NCBI RefSeq assembly: GCF_020092905.1
Contig: NZ_JAGSGB010000001.1
Location: 558,001 to 622,000, forward strand
Direction: 5' to 3'
Length of the DNA: 64,000 bases
Source: Pacificimonas aurantium
Lineage (GTDB): Bacteria > Pseudomonadota > Alphaproteobacteria > Sphingomonadales > Sphingomonadaceae
Part shown: positions 46,643 to 56,661 of the stretch, one piece after another
Layout of the letters: each line of letters begins with the position of its first letter
Position numbering within the stretch: the first letter of the stretch is position 1
Program-made: the position numbers and the translations under genes
Notes under the pieces: model-generated
The model's database searches: none
What the model was told of the DNA's origin: nothing
Seen by the model: only the letters and a program-made list of their open reading frames with translations

Positions 46643-47206
46643 ATGGTCAAGCTGAACAAGATCTACACGCGGACCGGCGATGACGGGACGACCGGCCTCG
46701 CCGACGGCAGCCGCGTCCGCAAGACGGCCGCGCGCGTGACAGCCTATGGGACTGTCGACGAAGCGAATGCCGTCATCGGCGTCGCCCGCCTGCACGCCGA
46801 GGGCCGCCATGACGAGATGCTCGCGCGGATCCAGAACGAAATGTTCGATCTGGGTGCGGACCTGTCCACTCCCGGCGGCGTCGAAGGAGCGCTGCGTATC
46901 ACGACTGGCCAGGTCGAGCGGCTCGAGAGCGAAATCGACGCGATGAACGAGGCGCTGGAGCCGCTGAAGAGTTTCGTCCTGCCGGCAGGAACGGCGCTGG
47001 CCGCGCATCTGCATCATGCCAGGGCGGTCGTCCGCCGCGCCGAGCGCGATGCGGTTGCCGCCGCCGCGGAGGAAGCCATTTCCGCACCGGCGCTGACTTA
47101 TTTGAACCGGCTCTCGGATCATCTGTTCGTCCTTGCCCGTTCAGCCAATGCCGAGGGCGAGCATGCCCCGGGCGATGTGTTGTGGATTCCGGGATCCAGC
47201 CGCTAG
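46643..47206 (+). CDS. cob(I)alamin adenosyltransferase, PduO type
   Basis: 187 residues. The N-terminal KIYTRTGDDGTTGL nucleotide site, VDEANAVIG, and the late RRAERDAVA and LNRLSDHLFVLAR helices are the PduO/MMAB signature. It makes adenosylcobalamin from cob(I)alamin and ATP. No cobalamin-dependent enzyme is in the window. It is followed by egtB on the same strand. Confidence 0.93.
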   Translation: MVKLNKIYTRTGDDGTTGLADGSRVRKTAARVTAYGTVDEANAVIGVARLHAEGRHDEMLARIQNEMFDLGADLSTPGGVEGALRITTGQVERLESEIDAMNEALEPLKSFVLPAGTALAAHLHHARAVVRRAERDAVAAAAEEAISAPALTYLNRLSDHLFVLARSANAEGEHAPGDVLWIPGSSR

Positions 47207-47279
47207 GGTTCCCGGCAAGAGCGTAGCGACATGCGCGCCGGTTTGCGGCGCGCCGGACAGGCGAACACGGGAGGGCCAC

Positions 47280-48455
47280 GTGACGCTGACAAGAGAACGC
47301 CTCGCGGACGCCTTTGCCTCCGTCCGCGCGGAAACCGAGCGGCGCGCTGCACCGCTCAGCGACGCCGATGCCACGCCGCAGTCGATGGAAGATGCGAGCC
47401 CGGCCAAATGGCATCTGGCGCATACGAGCTGGTTCTTCGAAACCTTCGTCCTGAGCGCATATGTCGATGGCTATATCTGCTTCGACGCCGACTTCGCCTT
47501 TCTGTTCAACAGTTATTACGAGGCCGCGGGGCCGCGACATACGCGCTCGCGCCGGGGGCTGATCACGCGCCCCTCGCTCGACCGGGTGCTGGCCTATCGC
47601 GCCGCCGTCGACGAAGCACTGACCTCTGCGCTTCCCAGCCTGCCGGACGAGGCGCGCAATCTCGTCGAACTGGGCCTTCATCACGAGCAACAGCACCAGG
47701 AACTGCTGTGGACGGATATTCTGCACCTGTTCGCGCAGAACCCCGTCGAGCCCGTCTACGACGAAGACGCGCCTCTGCTGCACGGTCCCGGCGGGCAGCT
47801 GGGGTGGGTGTCGCATGAGGGCGGCATGGTAACCCTGGGGCACGCGGGCGATTCCTTCGCCTATGACTGCGAAGGACCCCGGCACGAGGCCTATCTGGAG
47901 CCCTTCGCGCTCGCCTCCCGGCTCGTCACCAACGCCGAATGGGACGAGTTCATCGACGATGGCGGCTATGACAATGCGGCGCTGTGGCTGTCCGACGGCT
48001 GGGCGTGGCGGCAGGCCGAGGACATTACACATCCGCTCTACTGGCAACCGGAACGCGACAACCGTCCCAGCCAGTTCAGCCTGGCTGGGCGGCGCACGCT
48101 CGATCCAGACGCGCCCGTCACGCATATCAGCTATTTCGAAGCAGAGGCCTTTGCGACGTGGGCCGGCCTTCGCCTGCCCACCGAAGCGGAGTGGGAAGTG
48201 GCCGCACCTGACCTGCCCGATGCCTTCGGATCATGCTGGCAGTGGACGGGGAGCGCCTATCTGCCCTATCCGCGCTTCAAACCGGCCGCAGGCGCGGTCG
48301 GCGAGTATAATGGCAAATTCATGAGCGGACAGTTCGTCCTGAGGGGGTCCTCCATCGCTACGCCCGCCGGCCATCAGCGGCCGACCTATCGCAACTTCTT
48401 CTACCCGCATCAGCGCTGGCAGTTTACCGGCCTGCGCTTGGCGAAAACGCTATGA
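47280..48455 (+). CDS. egtB: ergothioneine biosynthesis sulfoxide synthase EgtB
   Basis: 391 residues from a GTG at 47280, with GGGAGG upstream. An N-terminal DinB-like domain supplies iron ligands (HLAHTSWFFETF and HHEQQHQELL); the C-terminal FGE-sulfatase-like domain contains GLRLPTEAEWE and ends with THR-like AGHQRPTYRNFF and WQFTGLRLA. EgtB joins trimethylhistidine (hercynine) to a thiol donor using O2 and Fe(II). The protein is shorter than actinobacterial EgtB. Its stop overlaps egtD by 4 bases. Confidence 0.93.
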   Translation: MTLTRERLADAFASVRAETERRAAPLSDADATPQSMEDASPAKWHLAHTSWFFETFVLSAYVDGYICFDADFAFLFNSYYEAAGPRHTRSRRGLITRPSLDRVLAYRAAVDEALTSALPSLPDEARNLVELGLHHEQQHQELLWTDILHLFAQNPVEPVYDEDAPLLHGPGGQLGWVSHEGGMVTLGHAGDSFAYDCEGPRHEAYLEPFALASRLVTNAEWDEFIDDGGYDNAALWLSDGWAWRQAEDITHPLYWQPERDNRPSQFSLAGRRTLDPDAPVTHISYFEAEAFATWAGLRLPTEAEWEVAAPDLPDAFGSCWQWTGSAYLPYPRFKPAAGAVGEYNGKFMSGQFVLRGSSIATPAGHQRPTYRNFFYPHQRWQFTGLRLAKTL

Positions 48456-49420
48456 GCAACGCAATCACCGCAGAACGGGCCGTTCTCGAGGATTTCGCGA
48501 ACGCGGTCATCGCCGGGCTGAGCAAGGCGGAGCGCGAGATTCCCGCGCGCTTCCTTTACGACCGTGCCGGCTCCGACCTGTTCGAGCAGATTACCAACCT
48601 GCCGGAATATTACCCCACGCGGACGGAAATCTCGCTGATCCAGCGGCATGCGGCCGCGATCGGCGAAGAGGTTGGCCGCGGCCGGACCGTCGTCGAATTC
48701 GGGTCTGGCTCAAGCGCGAAAACGCCCCCCTTCCTCAGCGCCGTGGGGGCGCCGCGCTATGTCCCCATCGATATCAGCGCACATTTCCTGGAAACCGCCG
48801 CCAAGCATATGCGCGCCGCCATGCCGGACCTCGATGTGCTGCCGCTTCCGGGCGACTTCACCCAGCCTTTGGCGCTGCCCCAGGCGGCAAGGAACGACCG
48901 CAAGCTGGGCTTCTTTCCGGGCAGCACGATCGGCAACATGTCGACGCGCGAATCGGTAGACCTGCTGCGGGCCATCCGGGCCACGCTGGGCGACAGCGCT
49001 CCGCTGATCATCGGCATCGACCTGAAGAAGGAGGTCGAGATGCTGGAAGCCGCCTATGACGACAGCCGCGGCGTTACCGCGGAGTTCATTACCGGCATCC
49101 TGCGCCGCATGCAGGAGGATCTGGGCGCCGGCGTCGAGATCGACGACTGGGCCTATGACAGTTTCTGGAACCCCGAACTGGGGCGCGTCGAAATGCACGT
49201 GAAGGCGCGGCGGGACACCGCGATCGACATGCCCGGCCACCATTGGCAGTTCAGCGCCGGAGAGCACATCCATGTCTCCAACAGCCATAAATATTCGCTG
49301 GAGGAATCCGCGATCCTGGCACGCGCGGCAGGTTATTTGCGCAAGGATGCCTGGACCGACGACGAGGGCATTTATTCGCTGCAGCTATGGCAGCCGATGG
49401 ATGACGATCTGAGCTGGTAG
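48452..49420 (+). CDS. egtD: L-histidine N-alpha-methyltransferase EgtD
   Basis: 322 residues. RFLYDRAGSDLFEQIT and EYYPTRTE at the N-terminus, SAM site VVEFGSGSSAKT and FFPGSTIGNM are diagnostic of EgtD, which trimethylates histidine to hercynine. It is translationally coupled to egtB. No egtA, egtC or egtE gene is nearby; the C-S lyase step would need an enzyme elsewhere. Confidence 0.95.
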   Translation: MSNAITAERAVLEDFANAVIAGLSKAEREIPARFLYDRAGSDLFEQITNLPEYYPTRTEISLIQRHAAAIGEEVGRGRTVVEFGSGSSAKTPPFLSAVGAPRYVPIDISAHFLETAAKHMRAAMPDLDVLPLPGDFTQPLALPQAARNDRKLGFFPGSTIGNMSTRESVDLLRAIRATLGDSAPLIIGIDLKKEVEMLEAAYDDSRGVTAEFITGILRRMQEDLGAGVEIDDWAYDSFWNPELGRVEMHVKARRDTAIDMPGHHWQFSAGEHIHVSNSHKYSLEESAILARAAGYLRKDAWTDDEGIYSLQLWQPMDDDLSW

Positions 49421-49455
49421 CGACGGCGCCGGAACTTCCACCCCCTTTTGCCGCG

Positions 49456-49484
49456 TTGACAGACCAAGCGGCGCTGCCCATGAC
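49456..49484 (+). promoter_or_regulatory. possible sigma-70-type promoter before etfB
   Basis: A perfect TTGACA at 49456-49461 is followed after 17 bases by CATGAC (49479-49484), a weak -10 box, 70 bases before etfB. It lies in the only sizeable gap of this region (49421-49553). Confidence 0.35.
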
Positions 49485-49553
49485 CGGCGGCGCTTTCCCG
49501 GTTCTCGCCGGCGTCTCGCCGCGCGCGACCTCCGTTAAGAAGAAAGGATTGGC

Positions 49554-50303
49554 ATGAAGATCCTCGTGCCCGTGAAACGGGTCATCGACTATAACGTCAA
49601 ACCGCGCATCAAGTCCGACCAGTCCGGTGTGGACCTTGCGAATGTGAAGATGAGCATGAACCCCTTCGACGAGATCGCCGTCGAAGAAGCCGTGCGCCTG
49701 AAAGAGGCTGGCACGGCGGAGGAAGTGGTCGTCGTCTCGATCGGCGAGCAGAAGGCGCAGGAAACGCTGCGCACCGGGCTCGCCATGGGCGCCGATCGCG
49801 GCATTCTCGTTGTCACCGAAGACATGCCCGAGCCTCTCGGCATCGCCAAAATCCTTGCGAAGATCACCGAGGAAGAAAGCCCCGACCTCGTCATTCTCGG
49901 CAAGCAGGCCATCGACGACGATTCCAACCAGGTGGGCCAGATGCTGGCCGCGCTTCTCGGCTGGTCGCAGGGCACCTTCGCATCGAAGCTGGAACAGGAC
50001 GGCGACAAGCTGAAGGTGACGCGCGAGATTGACGGCGGTCTGGAAACGCTGGCGCTGTCGACCCCCGCCATCGTCACCACCGACCTGCGCCTCAACGAGC
50101 CGCGCTATGCGTCGCTGCCGAACATCATGAAGGCGAAGAAGAAGCCGATCGACGAGAAGACCGCCGCCGACTTCGGTGTCGACATCTCGCCCCGTCTGGA
50201 AACGCTGAAGGTCACCGAACCTCCCAAGCGTGAGGCCGGCGAAATCGTGCCGGACGTCGACACGCTTGTCGCGAAGCTGAAGGAAATGGGAGTCGCCGCA
50301 TGA
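49554..50303 (+). CDS. etfB: electron transfer flavoprotein beta subunit
   Basis: 249 residues with ribosome binding site AAGAAAGGA. The N-terminus [27 protein letters not shown] and the AMP-binding [15 protein letters not shown] signature are intact. With EtfA it takes electrons from acyl-CoA and other dehydrogenases and passes them to ETF-ubiquinone oxidoreductase. The stop overlaps etfA by 4 bases. Confidence 0.97.
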   Translation: MKILVPVKRVIDYNVKPRIKSDQSGVDLANVKMSMNPFDEIAVEEAVRLKEAGTAEEVVVVSIGEQKAQETLRTGLAMGADRGILVVTEDMPEPLGIAKILAKITEEESPDLVILGKQAIDDDSNQVGQMLAALLGWSQGTFASKLEQDGDKLKVTREIDGGLETLALSTPAIVTTDLRLNEPRYASLPNIMKAKKKPIDEKTAADFGVDISPRLETLKVTEPPKREAGEIVPDVDTLVAKLKEMGVAA

Positions 50304-51232
50304 GCACCCTCGTCATTGCAGATCACGACAATAGCGAGCTGGGCAGCGCCACGCTGGTGGCGGTCACCGCCGCGCAGAAACTGGGCGGTGACGTCACCGT
50401 ACTGGTCGCTGGCGAAGGCAGTCAGGCCGTTGCCGATGCGGCCGCGAAGGTCGAGGGCGTTGCAAAGGTCCTGCATGCCGACGACGCGGCCTACGGCCAC
50501 GGCGTCGCGGAGAACCTGGCGCCGCTGATCGAAGGTCTGGCCGGCGACTATGAGAATATCGTCGCGCCCGCGACGAGCATGGGCAAGAATGTCATGCCGC
50601 GCGTGGCCGCCAAGCTCGATATCCAGCAGATTTCCGACATCATCGCCATCAACGACGACGGCTCCTTTGACCGGCCCACCTATGCCGGCAACGCCATCGC
50701 CACGGTAAAGACGTCCGATGCCAAGAAGGTAATCACCGTACGCGGCACGGCGTTCGACAAGGCCAATGCCGAGGGCGGAAGCGCCTCCGTCGAGGCTGTG
50801 TCCGGCCCGGGCGACAGCGGCAAGACCGAGTTCGTCTCGGCCGAAATCGCCGAAAGCGAGCGGCCGGAACTGACCTCGGCCAGTGTCATCGTCTCCGGTG
50901 GCCGCGCGCTGCAGTCGGGCGAAAATTTCGAGAAGTACATCGAACCGCTCGCCGACAAGCTGGGCGCCGCGATCGGCGCCAGCCGCGCTGCCGTCGATGC
51001 CGGCTATGTCCCGAACGACTATCAGGTCGGCCAGACCGGCAAGATCGTCGCGCCGGAAGTCTATATTGCCATCGGCATTTCGGGCGCGATCCAGCACCTT
51101 GCGGGCATGAAGGATTCGAAGACCATCATCGCCATCAACAAGGACGAGGATGCCCCGATCTTCCAGGTTGCCGACTATGGCCTGGTCGCCGACCTTTACG
51201 AGGCGGTGCCCGAGCTGACGTCGAAACTCTGA
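50300..51232 (+). CDS. etfA: electron transfer flavoprotein alpha subunit
   Basis: 310 residues. The C-terminal FAD domain has [26 protein letters not shown], the [17 protein letters not shown] signature and [10 protein letters not shown]. It is the FAD-binding partner of EtfB. The gene ends just before a strong terminator at 51255, but hbd beyond it is on the same strand. Confidence 0.97.
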   Translation: MSTLVIADHDNSELGSATLVAVTAAQKLGGDVTVLVAGEGSQAVADAAAKVEGVAKVLHADDAAYGHGVAENLAPLIEGLAGDYENIVAPATSMGKNVMPRVAAKLDIQQISDIIAINDDGSFDRPTYAGNAIATVKTSDAKKVITVRGTAFDKANAEGGSASVEAVSGPGDSGKTEFVSAEIAESERPELTSASVIVSGGRALQSGENFEKYIEPLADKLGAAIGASRAAVDAGYVPNDYQVGQTGKIVAPEVYIAIGISGAIQHLAGMKDSKTIIAINKDEDAPIFQVADYGLVADLYEAVPELTSKL

Positions 51233-51254
51233 CCGGAACCGGTCCGAATCTTTC

Positions 51255-51292
51255 AAGGCCGCTCTTGCCCGCCCGGGTAAGGGCGGCCTTTT
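51255..51292 (+). terminator. intrinsic terminator after etfA
   Basis: AAGGCCGCTCTTGCCC and its partner GGGTAAGGGCGGCCTT form a stem of about 16 pairs including two G-T wobbles, with a short loop and a run of four T at 51289-51292. The best intrinsic terminator in the window. Transcription of hbd may therefore be reduced relative to etfBA or start anew. Confidence 0.75.
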
Positions 51293-51310
51293 CGTAGGAG
51301 ATACATCGAA

Positions 51311-52174
51311 ATGCAGAGGATCGGAGTCATCGGCGCCGGCCTGATGGGGAACGGCATCGCCCATGTCGCCGCCCAGGCGGGCTATGACGTCATGCTGTCG
51401 GATGTCGACGAAGACCGTGCGGCTGCCGGCAAGGCGATCGTTGAGAAGAACCTCGCGCGCATGGTCGCGAAGGAGAAGATCGGTCAGAGCGACGCCGACG
51501 AGGCTCTGGCGCGGATCGGGACGACGGGCGACAATGGCGATCTGGCCGACTGCGACCTGGTGATCGAGGCTGCCACCGAGAATGAGGCGGTGAAGCGCAA
51601 GATTTACGAAAGCCTGTCGCTAAAGGATGGGGCCATCCTTGCGTCGAACACCTCGTCGATCTCGATCACCGACCTCGCATCATCGTCTTCCGAACCGAAT
51701 AGGTTCATTGGCATTCACTTTTTTAACCCCGTTCCGATGATGTCGCTCGTCGAGATCATCCCTGGCCTCGCCACGTCCGGAGCCACGGTCGGCGCAGTAC
51801 GCCAGTTCTGCGAGCGGATCGGCAAGGACCCCATCGAAGCGGCGGACCGGCCGGCGTTCATCGTGAACCGCGTGCTTTGCCCCATGCTGAACGAAGCGAT
51901 TTTCGCGCTCGGTGACGGGGTTGGCAGTATCGAGGATATCGACAAGGGCATGAAGCTGGGCGCGAACCATCCGATGGGGCCGCTAACCCTTTCCGATTTC
52001 GTCGGCCTGGATACGCTGCTGTCGATCATGGAGGTGATGCAGGAGCAGACCGGCGATCCGAAATACCGGCCCGCACCCCTGTTGAGGAAATATGTCGAGG
52101 CAGGCTGGTACGGTCGCAAATCCGGCAAGGGGTTCTACGACTATTCGGGAGAAAGCCCGGTCCCGACCCGCTAG
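51311..52174 (+). CDS. 3-hydroxybutyryl-CoA dehydrogenase
   Basis: 287 residues. The NAD motif [10 protein letters not shown] (8-17), the signature [17 protein letters not shown], and catalytic His/Glu in the segment HFFNP and NPMGPLTL fit the short, stand-alone 3-hydroxyacyl-CoA dehydrogenases. It oxidises or makes 3-hydroxybutyryl-CoA for fatty acid or polyhydroxybutyrate metabolism. Context with etfBA supports a beta-oxidation link. Confidence 0.93.
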   Translation: MQRIGVIGAGLMGNGIAHVAAQAGYDVMLSDVDEDRAAAGKAIVEKNLARMVAKEKIGQSDADEALARIGTTGDNGDLADCDLVIEAATENEAVKRKIYESLSLKDGAILASNTSSISITDLASSSSEPNRFIGIHFFNPVPMMSLVEIIPGLATSGATVGAVRQFCERIGKDPIEAADRPAFIVNRVLCPMLNEAIFALGDGVGSIEDIDKGMKLGANHPMGPLTLSDFVGLDTLLSIMEVMQEQTGDPKYRPAPLLRKYVEAGWYGRKSGKGFYDYSGESPVPTR

Positions 52175-52237
52175 GTCCGGGGACCCAACCCGGCCGTGCC
52201 GCGTTCGAGCGGCACAGTAACCGGAGAGAGGGCCGGG

Positions 52238-52915
52238 ATGGGACGCGACGAGAAAGCGGAAAGGGAACGTCCGCTCGAGACGCTGCTCGATGAAGCGATC
52301 GACGCGGCGGACGGCGACGAACTGCGGGTAGAGGACCTGCTCGAAGCCTATGGGACGCGCAGCTTCGGGCCGCTCATCGCCATCTTGGGCCTGATCGCCC
52401 TCTCCCCGATCGGAGCCGTGCCGGGCATTCCGGCGCTGCTCGGCCTCCTCATCTCGCTCATGTCGATCCAGCTTCTGGTCGGGCGCGACGATCCCTGGAT
52501 CCCCCGCCGGCTGAAACGCATCGGCTTCGAGAAGGAAAAGGCGAAGCGGGTGCGCGACAAATTCGGCAACTGGCTGCGCCGGATCGACAAGCTTGTCAGC
52601 ACGCGCGCGGAGTGGGCCGCCGGGAGCGGCGCGCAGTGGCTGGCGGCGCTGTTCTGTATCGGTCTCAGCGTGCTCATGGTACCGCTGGAGGCCATTCCCT
52701 TTGCCGTCGCCCTTCCCGCTGCGGCGATCATGTTTTTCGGTCTGGGCCTGACGGCGCGCGACGGAATCCTGATGATTCTCGGCTTCATCGTTACCGGCGC
52801 GAGCGTCGTGCTGGCGTTCAACTGGCTTGGCGGCGGCTCCGGCGAAGGATCGGGCGGCGCCGAAGCGAACGCAGCACTCGACCTAGGGGCAACCTTCCTG
52901 ACCGCCTTCGCCTGA
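52238..52915 (+). CDS. ExoD-like exopolysaccharide synthesis membrane protein
   Basis: 225 residues from the ATG at 52238 with GGAGAGAGG upstream; a GTG at 52196 is also in frame. The N-terminal cytoplasmic segment with LLEAYGTRSFGP is followed by hydrophobic helices containing IGAVPGIPALLGLLIS and the VPLEAIPF segment typical of ExoD. Relatives affect exopolysaccharide production and alkali tolerance by an unknown mechanism. Its last 33 bases overlap the convergent CDF gene. Confidence 0.85.
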   Translation: MGRDEKAERERPLETLLDEAIDAADGDELRVEDLLEAYGTRSFGPLIAILGLIALSPIGAVPGIPALLGLLISLMSIQLLVGRDDPWIPRRLKRIGFEKEKAKRVRDKFGNWLRRIDKLVSTRAEWAAGSGAQWLAALFCIGLSVLMVPLEAIPFAVALPAAAIMFFGLGLTARDGILMILGFIVTGASVVLAFNWLGGGSGEGSGGAEANAALDLGATFLTAFA

Positions 52916-53830
52916 GCACTCCACTTCGATGGTGGCATGTTCGACGCCGAAGCGATCATGAAGCCGGGTTCGCAGAGCCTGTTTCACCTCGGCGCTGCTG
53001 GCGGCTTCGCTCAGTTCTGCGTGCAGCGTCACCATGGGCCGCTTCTTCGAAATGGACCAAGCGTGGACGTGGTGAATGCGCGTCACTCCGGCGACGGCTT
53101 CGAGATCGTCTACCACACGGTCGCCTTCGAGGCCCGGAGGCGCCGCCTCGAGAAGTATGTGCGCGCTCTCCTTCGTCACCGTCCAGGCGCCGCGCAAAAT
53201 GATCAGCGCAACGAGCACCGAAAGAATAGGGTCGATCGGACTCCAGCCCGTCAGGAGAATGACGCCGGCCGCGGCGATGGCGGCCACCGACCCCAGCAGA
53301 TCGCCGAGCACATGCAGCGACGCGGCGCGGATGTTCAGATTCTCCTTGTCACCACCGGCGAGCAGCCTGAGCGCCGCGAGATTTACGAGCAGCCCCAGCA
53401 CGGCGACCGCTAGCATCATGACACCCTGAACCGGAACCGGCTCGGCGAACCGCTCCGCCGCTTCCCAGCAGACAAGCCCGGCGATGACGAACAGCGTAAT
53501 GCCGTTCACGAAGGCGACGAGGACCGAGAAGCGGTCGAACCCGTAGGTGCGCTTCCAGTCCGCCGGGCGCTGCGCGAGGCGAAAGCCCACCCAGGCCAGC
53601 GACAGGGCGCCGAAATCGGTGAGCATGTGGCCGGCATCCGCAAGCAGCGCGAGCGATCCCGAAACGAGACCGCCGACGAACTCGGCGACCATGAACCCGC
53701 CAGTCAGAAGGGCCGCAATACCAACGGCGCGGGCGTTGCGCGCGGTCACGTCGGGCGCGTGATGGTCGTGGCCATGGTGACCGCCGTCGCTATGTGCATG
53801 CTCGTGCGTGTGATCGTTGCCGATACCCAT
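52883..53830 (-). CDS. cation diffusion facilitator family metal exporter
   Basis: 315 residues. A His-rich N-terminus (about 12 His in the first 25 residues) precedes six membrane helices; helix 2 has the metal site LADAGHMLTD and helix 5 HVLGDLLGS, with His/Asp at the zinc-type positions. The C-terminal ferredoxin-like metal domain (about 215-315) ends EVECSG. Zn(II) or Co(II) export by proton antiport is likely. It overlaps the convergent exoD-like gene by 33 bases, which is unusually long for convergent genes here. Confidence 0.9.
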   Translation of the reverse strand: MGIGNDHTHEHAHSDGGHHGHDHHAPDVTARNARAVGIAALLTGGFMVAEFVGGLVSGSLALLADAGHMLTDFGALSLAWVGFRLAQRPADWKRTYGFDRFSVLVAFVNGITLFVIAGLVCWEAAERFAEPVPVQGVMMLAVAVLGLLVNLAALRLLAGGDKENLNIRAASLHVLGDLLGSVAAIAAAGVILLTGWSPIDPILSVLVALIILRGAWTVTKESAHILLEAAPPGLEGDRVVDDLEAVAGVTRIHHVHAWSISKKRPMVTLHAELSEAASSAEVKQALRTRLHDRFGVEHATIEVECSGEGGQEGCP

Positions 53831-54023
53831 GAAGACCTCTTATCAGCCGCGCCGCATCGGAATAGCAACTCCCCGGAGCAGACTGCTGCGTTGCACTCGG
53901 CGCCATGACGTCAGCTGCCGGACACTATGCCGTGCCGCGGTGTGGTCCCCACCCGTACCGGGCGTGGGCCTGTCCTTTCAGCTGCTTTTCAAGCGGGTCG
54001 GGGCCCCCTAGGAGACGCGCGCC

Positions 54024-54917
54024 ATGACCAGCCCAAATCCCCGCATTCTCGCCAAGGCCGAAACGCTTACCCAAGCGCTGCCCTATATCCAGAAATATGC
54101 CGGCCGCGTCTTCGTCGTGAAGTTCGGCGGGCATGCAATGGCGGACGGCGACCGGGCGCGGGAGTTCGCCGAGGACATCGTGCTTCTGAAGACCGTGGGC
54201 ATCCATCCGGTCGTTGTGCACGGAGGCGGCCCGCAGATCGGCGAGATGCTCGGCCGGCTCGGCGTCGAAAGCAGCTTCGTCGATGGCCTGCGCGTCACCG
54301 ATGCCGAAACCGCGCGGATCGCCGAGATGGTCCTGGGGGGCGGCATCAACAAGGAAATCGTGCGCTGGATCGGCGCGGCGGGCGGGCGCGCGGTCGGCCT
54401 GAGCGGCAAGGATGCCGGCCTTGTCACGGCAACCAAGCTGACGCGCACCCGGCGCGATCCCGACAGCCTGATCGAACAGGAAATCGACCTCGGCTTCGTC
54501 GGCGACCCTTCCTCGGTCGATCCGCGCGTGCTCCGCGTCATCATAGAGGACGGTATGATCCCCGTGGTCGCCCCCATCGCAGCCGGCGAAGACGGCCAGA
54601 CCTACAATATCAATGCCGACACGATGGCGGGCGCGATCGCCGGGGCGTTAGGGGCCGCGCGGCTGATGCTGCTGACCGACGTGGCCGGTGTGCTCGACAA
54701 GAACGGGCAACTGCTCACCGACCTGGGCGCGGCGCGCATCGCGGAACTGATGGAGGACGGTACCATATCGGGCGGTATGATCCCCAAGCTGGAAACCTGC
54801 ATGTCGGCGCTGGCAGCGGGCGTGACCGCATCGGTCGTTCTGGACGGGCGCGTCCCGCATGCCATGCTGATCGAATTCTTCACCGATCAGGGCGCGGGCA
54901 CGCTGATCCGCGGCTAG
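54024..54917 (+). CDS. argB: acetylglutamate kinase
   Basis: 297 residues. [11 protein letters not shown] at the phosphate-binding N-terminus, [20 protein letters not shown] and [17 protein letters not shown] are the classic ArgB motifs. It phosphorylates N-acetylglutamate in arginine synthesis. The N-terminal extension of about 25 residues matches the arginine-inhibitable hexameric type. The LplT-like gene is convergent 13 bases away. Confidence 0.96.
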   Translation: MTSPNPRILAKAETLTQALPYIQKYAGRVFVVKFGGHAMADGDRAREFAEDIVLLKTVGIHPVVVHGGGPQIGEMLGRLGVESSFVDGLRVTDAETARIAEMVLGGGINKEIVRWIGAAGGRAVGLSGKDAGLVTATKLTRTRRDPDSLIEQEIDLGFVGDPSSVDPRVLRVIIEDGMIPVVAPIAAGEDGQTYNINADTMAGAIAGALGAARLMLLTDVAGVLDKNGQLLTDLGAARIAELMEDGTISGGMIPKLETCMSALAAGVTASVVLDGRVPHAMLIEFFTDQGAGTLIRG

Positions 54918-54930
54918 AACGCCGCCGGCG

Positions 54931-56217
54931 TCAGCCGGGCACTTGGCCCGCCGCCGCCACGAGCTGCCGCTCGAGCCGCCAGGCGGGAAACAGCATGAGG
55001 AGGTTGAGGGCGCCGGCGAGGAGCAGCACCTCCGCCACCTCCAGCCCCAGGGTGAGCAGCAGACCCGCCCCGAGCGCGCCGACGACCATGAACAGCGAAT
55101 TCATGATATTGTAGGCCGCGATGGTGCGCGACCGGTCCGCAGCATCGCTGCGCGCCACCAGAATGGCGTAGAGCGGAACGATATAACTGCCGCCCGCCAT
55201 CGAGAAGACGAGGAGGTCCACCAGCATGCGGATTCCCTGCGGCAATTGCAGGAAGTCCGCCGAGGAGAGAAGCGGCCCCGAGGCGGTGCCGAACGTCCCT
55301 ATGGCGAAATACAGGTCCACGGCCGCCAGCGACATCAGCAGCATCGACCAGGGCAGGCTGCGCGCGGTGATGCGCGGCCCCAGAAGTCGCCCTATCACCA
55401 GCGAACCGATGGCGACGCCGACCGAGAAGGTGGCAACGAAGAGGTTCGCGACGCCCTCGGTTCCGCCAATCGTTCCCCTCACCAGGGGAATGAAAAGGGT
55501 CGTGAAAACGATTCCGACCAGCCAGAACCAGGAGCCGCAGACCGCCGCGGACCAGAGATAGGGCGTGCGCCACAGGGCCTTCAGCACGCGCCAGTTGCTG
55601 GTCAGGGGGTTCCAGTTGATCGTCGGTGGCGGCGAGACGACCGGCGGCGCCGGCGGTAGCGGCCAACTTGCAAGGATACCGAGCGCTGCCACGCCGATCA
55701 CAGCGACCATGAGCTGGTCGGCGGTCACGATTCCGCCCGACAGCTGGCCCGTAAGGATCGCCGTGTAGGTTCCCGCCTCGATCAGCGCAGTCGCGCCGGT
55801 GATTTCGGTGTCGTTCAGATGCTGCGGCAGGATGGCATATTTGATCGGCCCGAAGAATGTCGATTGCAGCCCCATGAAGAACAGCACGACCAGCATGAAG
55901 GGGATCGAACCGATCCACAGCGCCCAGACGCCGAAGGCCATGACGCCGATTTCGGCCAGCTTGATCCAGCGCACGGCGCGCGCCTTGCACACCGCATCGG
56001 CGATCTGGCCGGCGAGGCCGGAAAACAGTGCGAAGGGAAGGATGAACAGGCCGCCCGCCAGGGTAACGAGCTGGGCGGCGGCATCCGGACGCTCGGCCAT
56101 CAGTCCGTAGGTCAGGTAGAAGAGCAGCCCGAAGCGGAACAGATTGTCGTTGAACGCGGTCAGGAACTGAACGCCGAAAAGCGGCCCGAAACGGCGTGTG
56201 GCGAGTAGTGCGATCAT
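54931..56217 (-). CDS. MFS transporter, LplT-like
   Basis: 428 residues from the ATG at 56217; frames extend further upstream but those residues are charged and not family-like. About 12 helices; VQFLTAFNDNLFRF at the first helix and FFGPIKYAILPQHL between helices are hallmarks of the LplT family, which flips lysophospholipid to the inner leaflet. Aas, the acyltransferase usually fused to or beside LplT, is absent here. Confidence 0.85.
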   Translation of the reverse strand: MIALLATRRFGPLFGVQFLTAFNDNLFRFGLLFYLTYGLMAERPDAAAQLVTLAGGLFILPFALFSGLAGQIADAVCKARAVRWIKLAEIGVMAFGVWALWIGSIPFMLVVLFFMGLQSTFFGPIKYAILPQHLNDTEITGATALIEAGTYTAILTGQLSGGIVTADQLMVAVIGVAALGILASWPLPPAPPVVSPPPTINWNPLTSNWRVLKALWRTPYLWSAAVCGSWFWLVGIVFTTLFIPLVRGTIGGTEGVANLFVATFSVGVAIGSLVIGRLLGPRITARSLPWSMLLMSLAAVDLYFAIGTFGTASGPLLSSADFLQLPQGIRMLVDLLVFSMAGGSYIVPLYAILVARSDAADRSRTIAAYNIMNSLFMVVGALGAGLLLTLGLEVAEVLLLAGALNLLMLFPAWRLERQLVAAAGQVPG

Positions 56218-56311
56218 CCCCAAAGCCTGACTTAGGCCAGGGCCGCGGGGATGGAAAGGCGCCGCGCCCCTCCCTAAGATCGTGGCGAGAGGAACCCGGA
56301 AGGAAGCCGTT

Positions 56312-56659
56312 ATGACGACAGAGCAGGGTCCCGGATCGAACCGGCCGCTGGCGACCGCCATCGTCATGCTGATCGGCGCCCTGACCGGCGTCCCGATCGT
56401 GATCGCGGCGGTCATGGCCTATCTGTTCAAGGCGGAAGCCCCCGCCGGCAGCTGGGAACTGACGCATTACAGCTACCATATCCGCACCTTCTGGGTCTCC
56501 CTCCTGCTGGCGGTGGTCGGCGTCATCGGCATCGTCCTGCTGATCGGCATTTTCCTGCTCGCCCTGCTGCCGATCTGGGTCATCATCCGGTCGATCGTCC
56601 CGCTGGTGAAGGCGGCGAACCGGGAACCGATGCCGAACCCCACCACCTGGCTGTTCTGA
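56312..56659 (+). CDS. DUF4870-like small membrane protein
   Basis: 115 residues with three hydrophobic helices (about 14-38, 56-78, 80-97), a short polar loop ELTHYSYHIRTFW and a terminal VKAANREPMPNPTTWLF. This resembles the DUF4870 family of unknown role. It is 2 bases before the Nudix gene, so likely co-transcribed. Confidence 0.75.
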   Translation: MTTEQGPGSNRPLATAIVMLIGALTGVPIVIAAVMAYLFKAEAPAGSWELTHYSYHIRTFWVSLLLAVVGVIGIVLLIGIFLLALLPIWVIIRSIVPLVKAANREPMPNPTTWLF

Positions 56660-56661
56660 AC

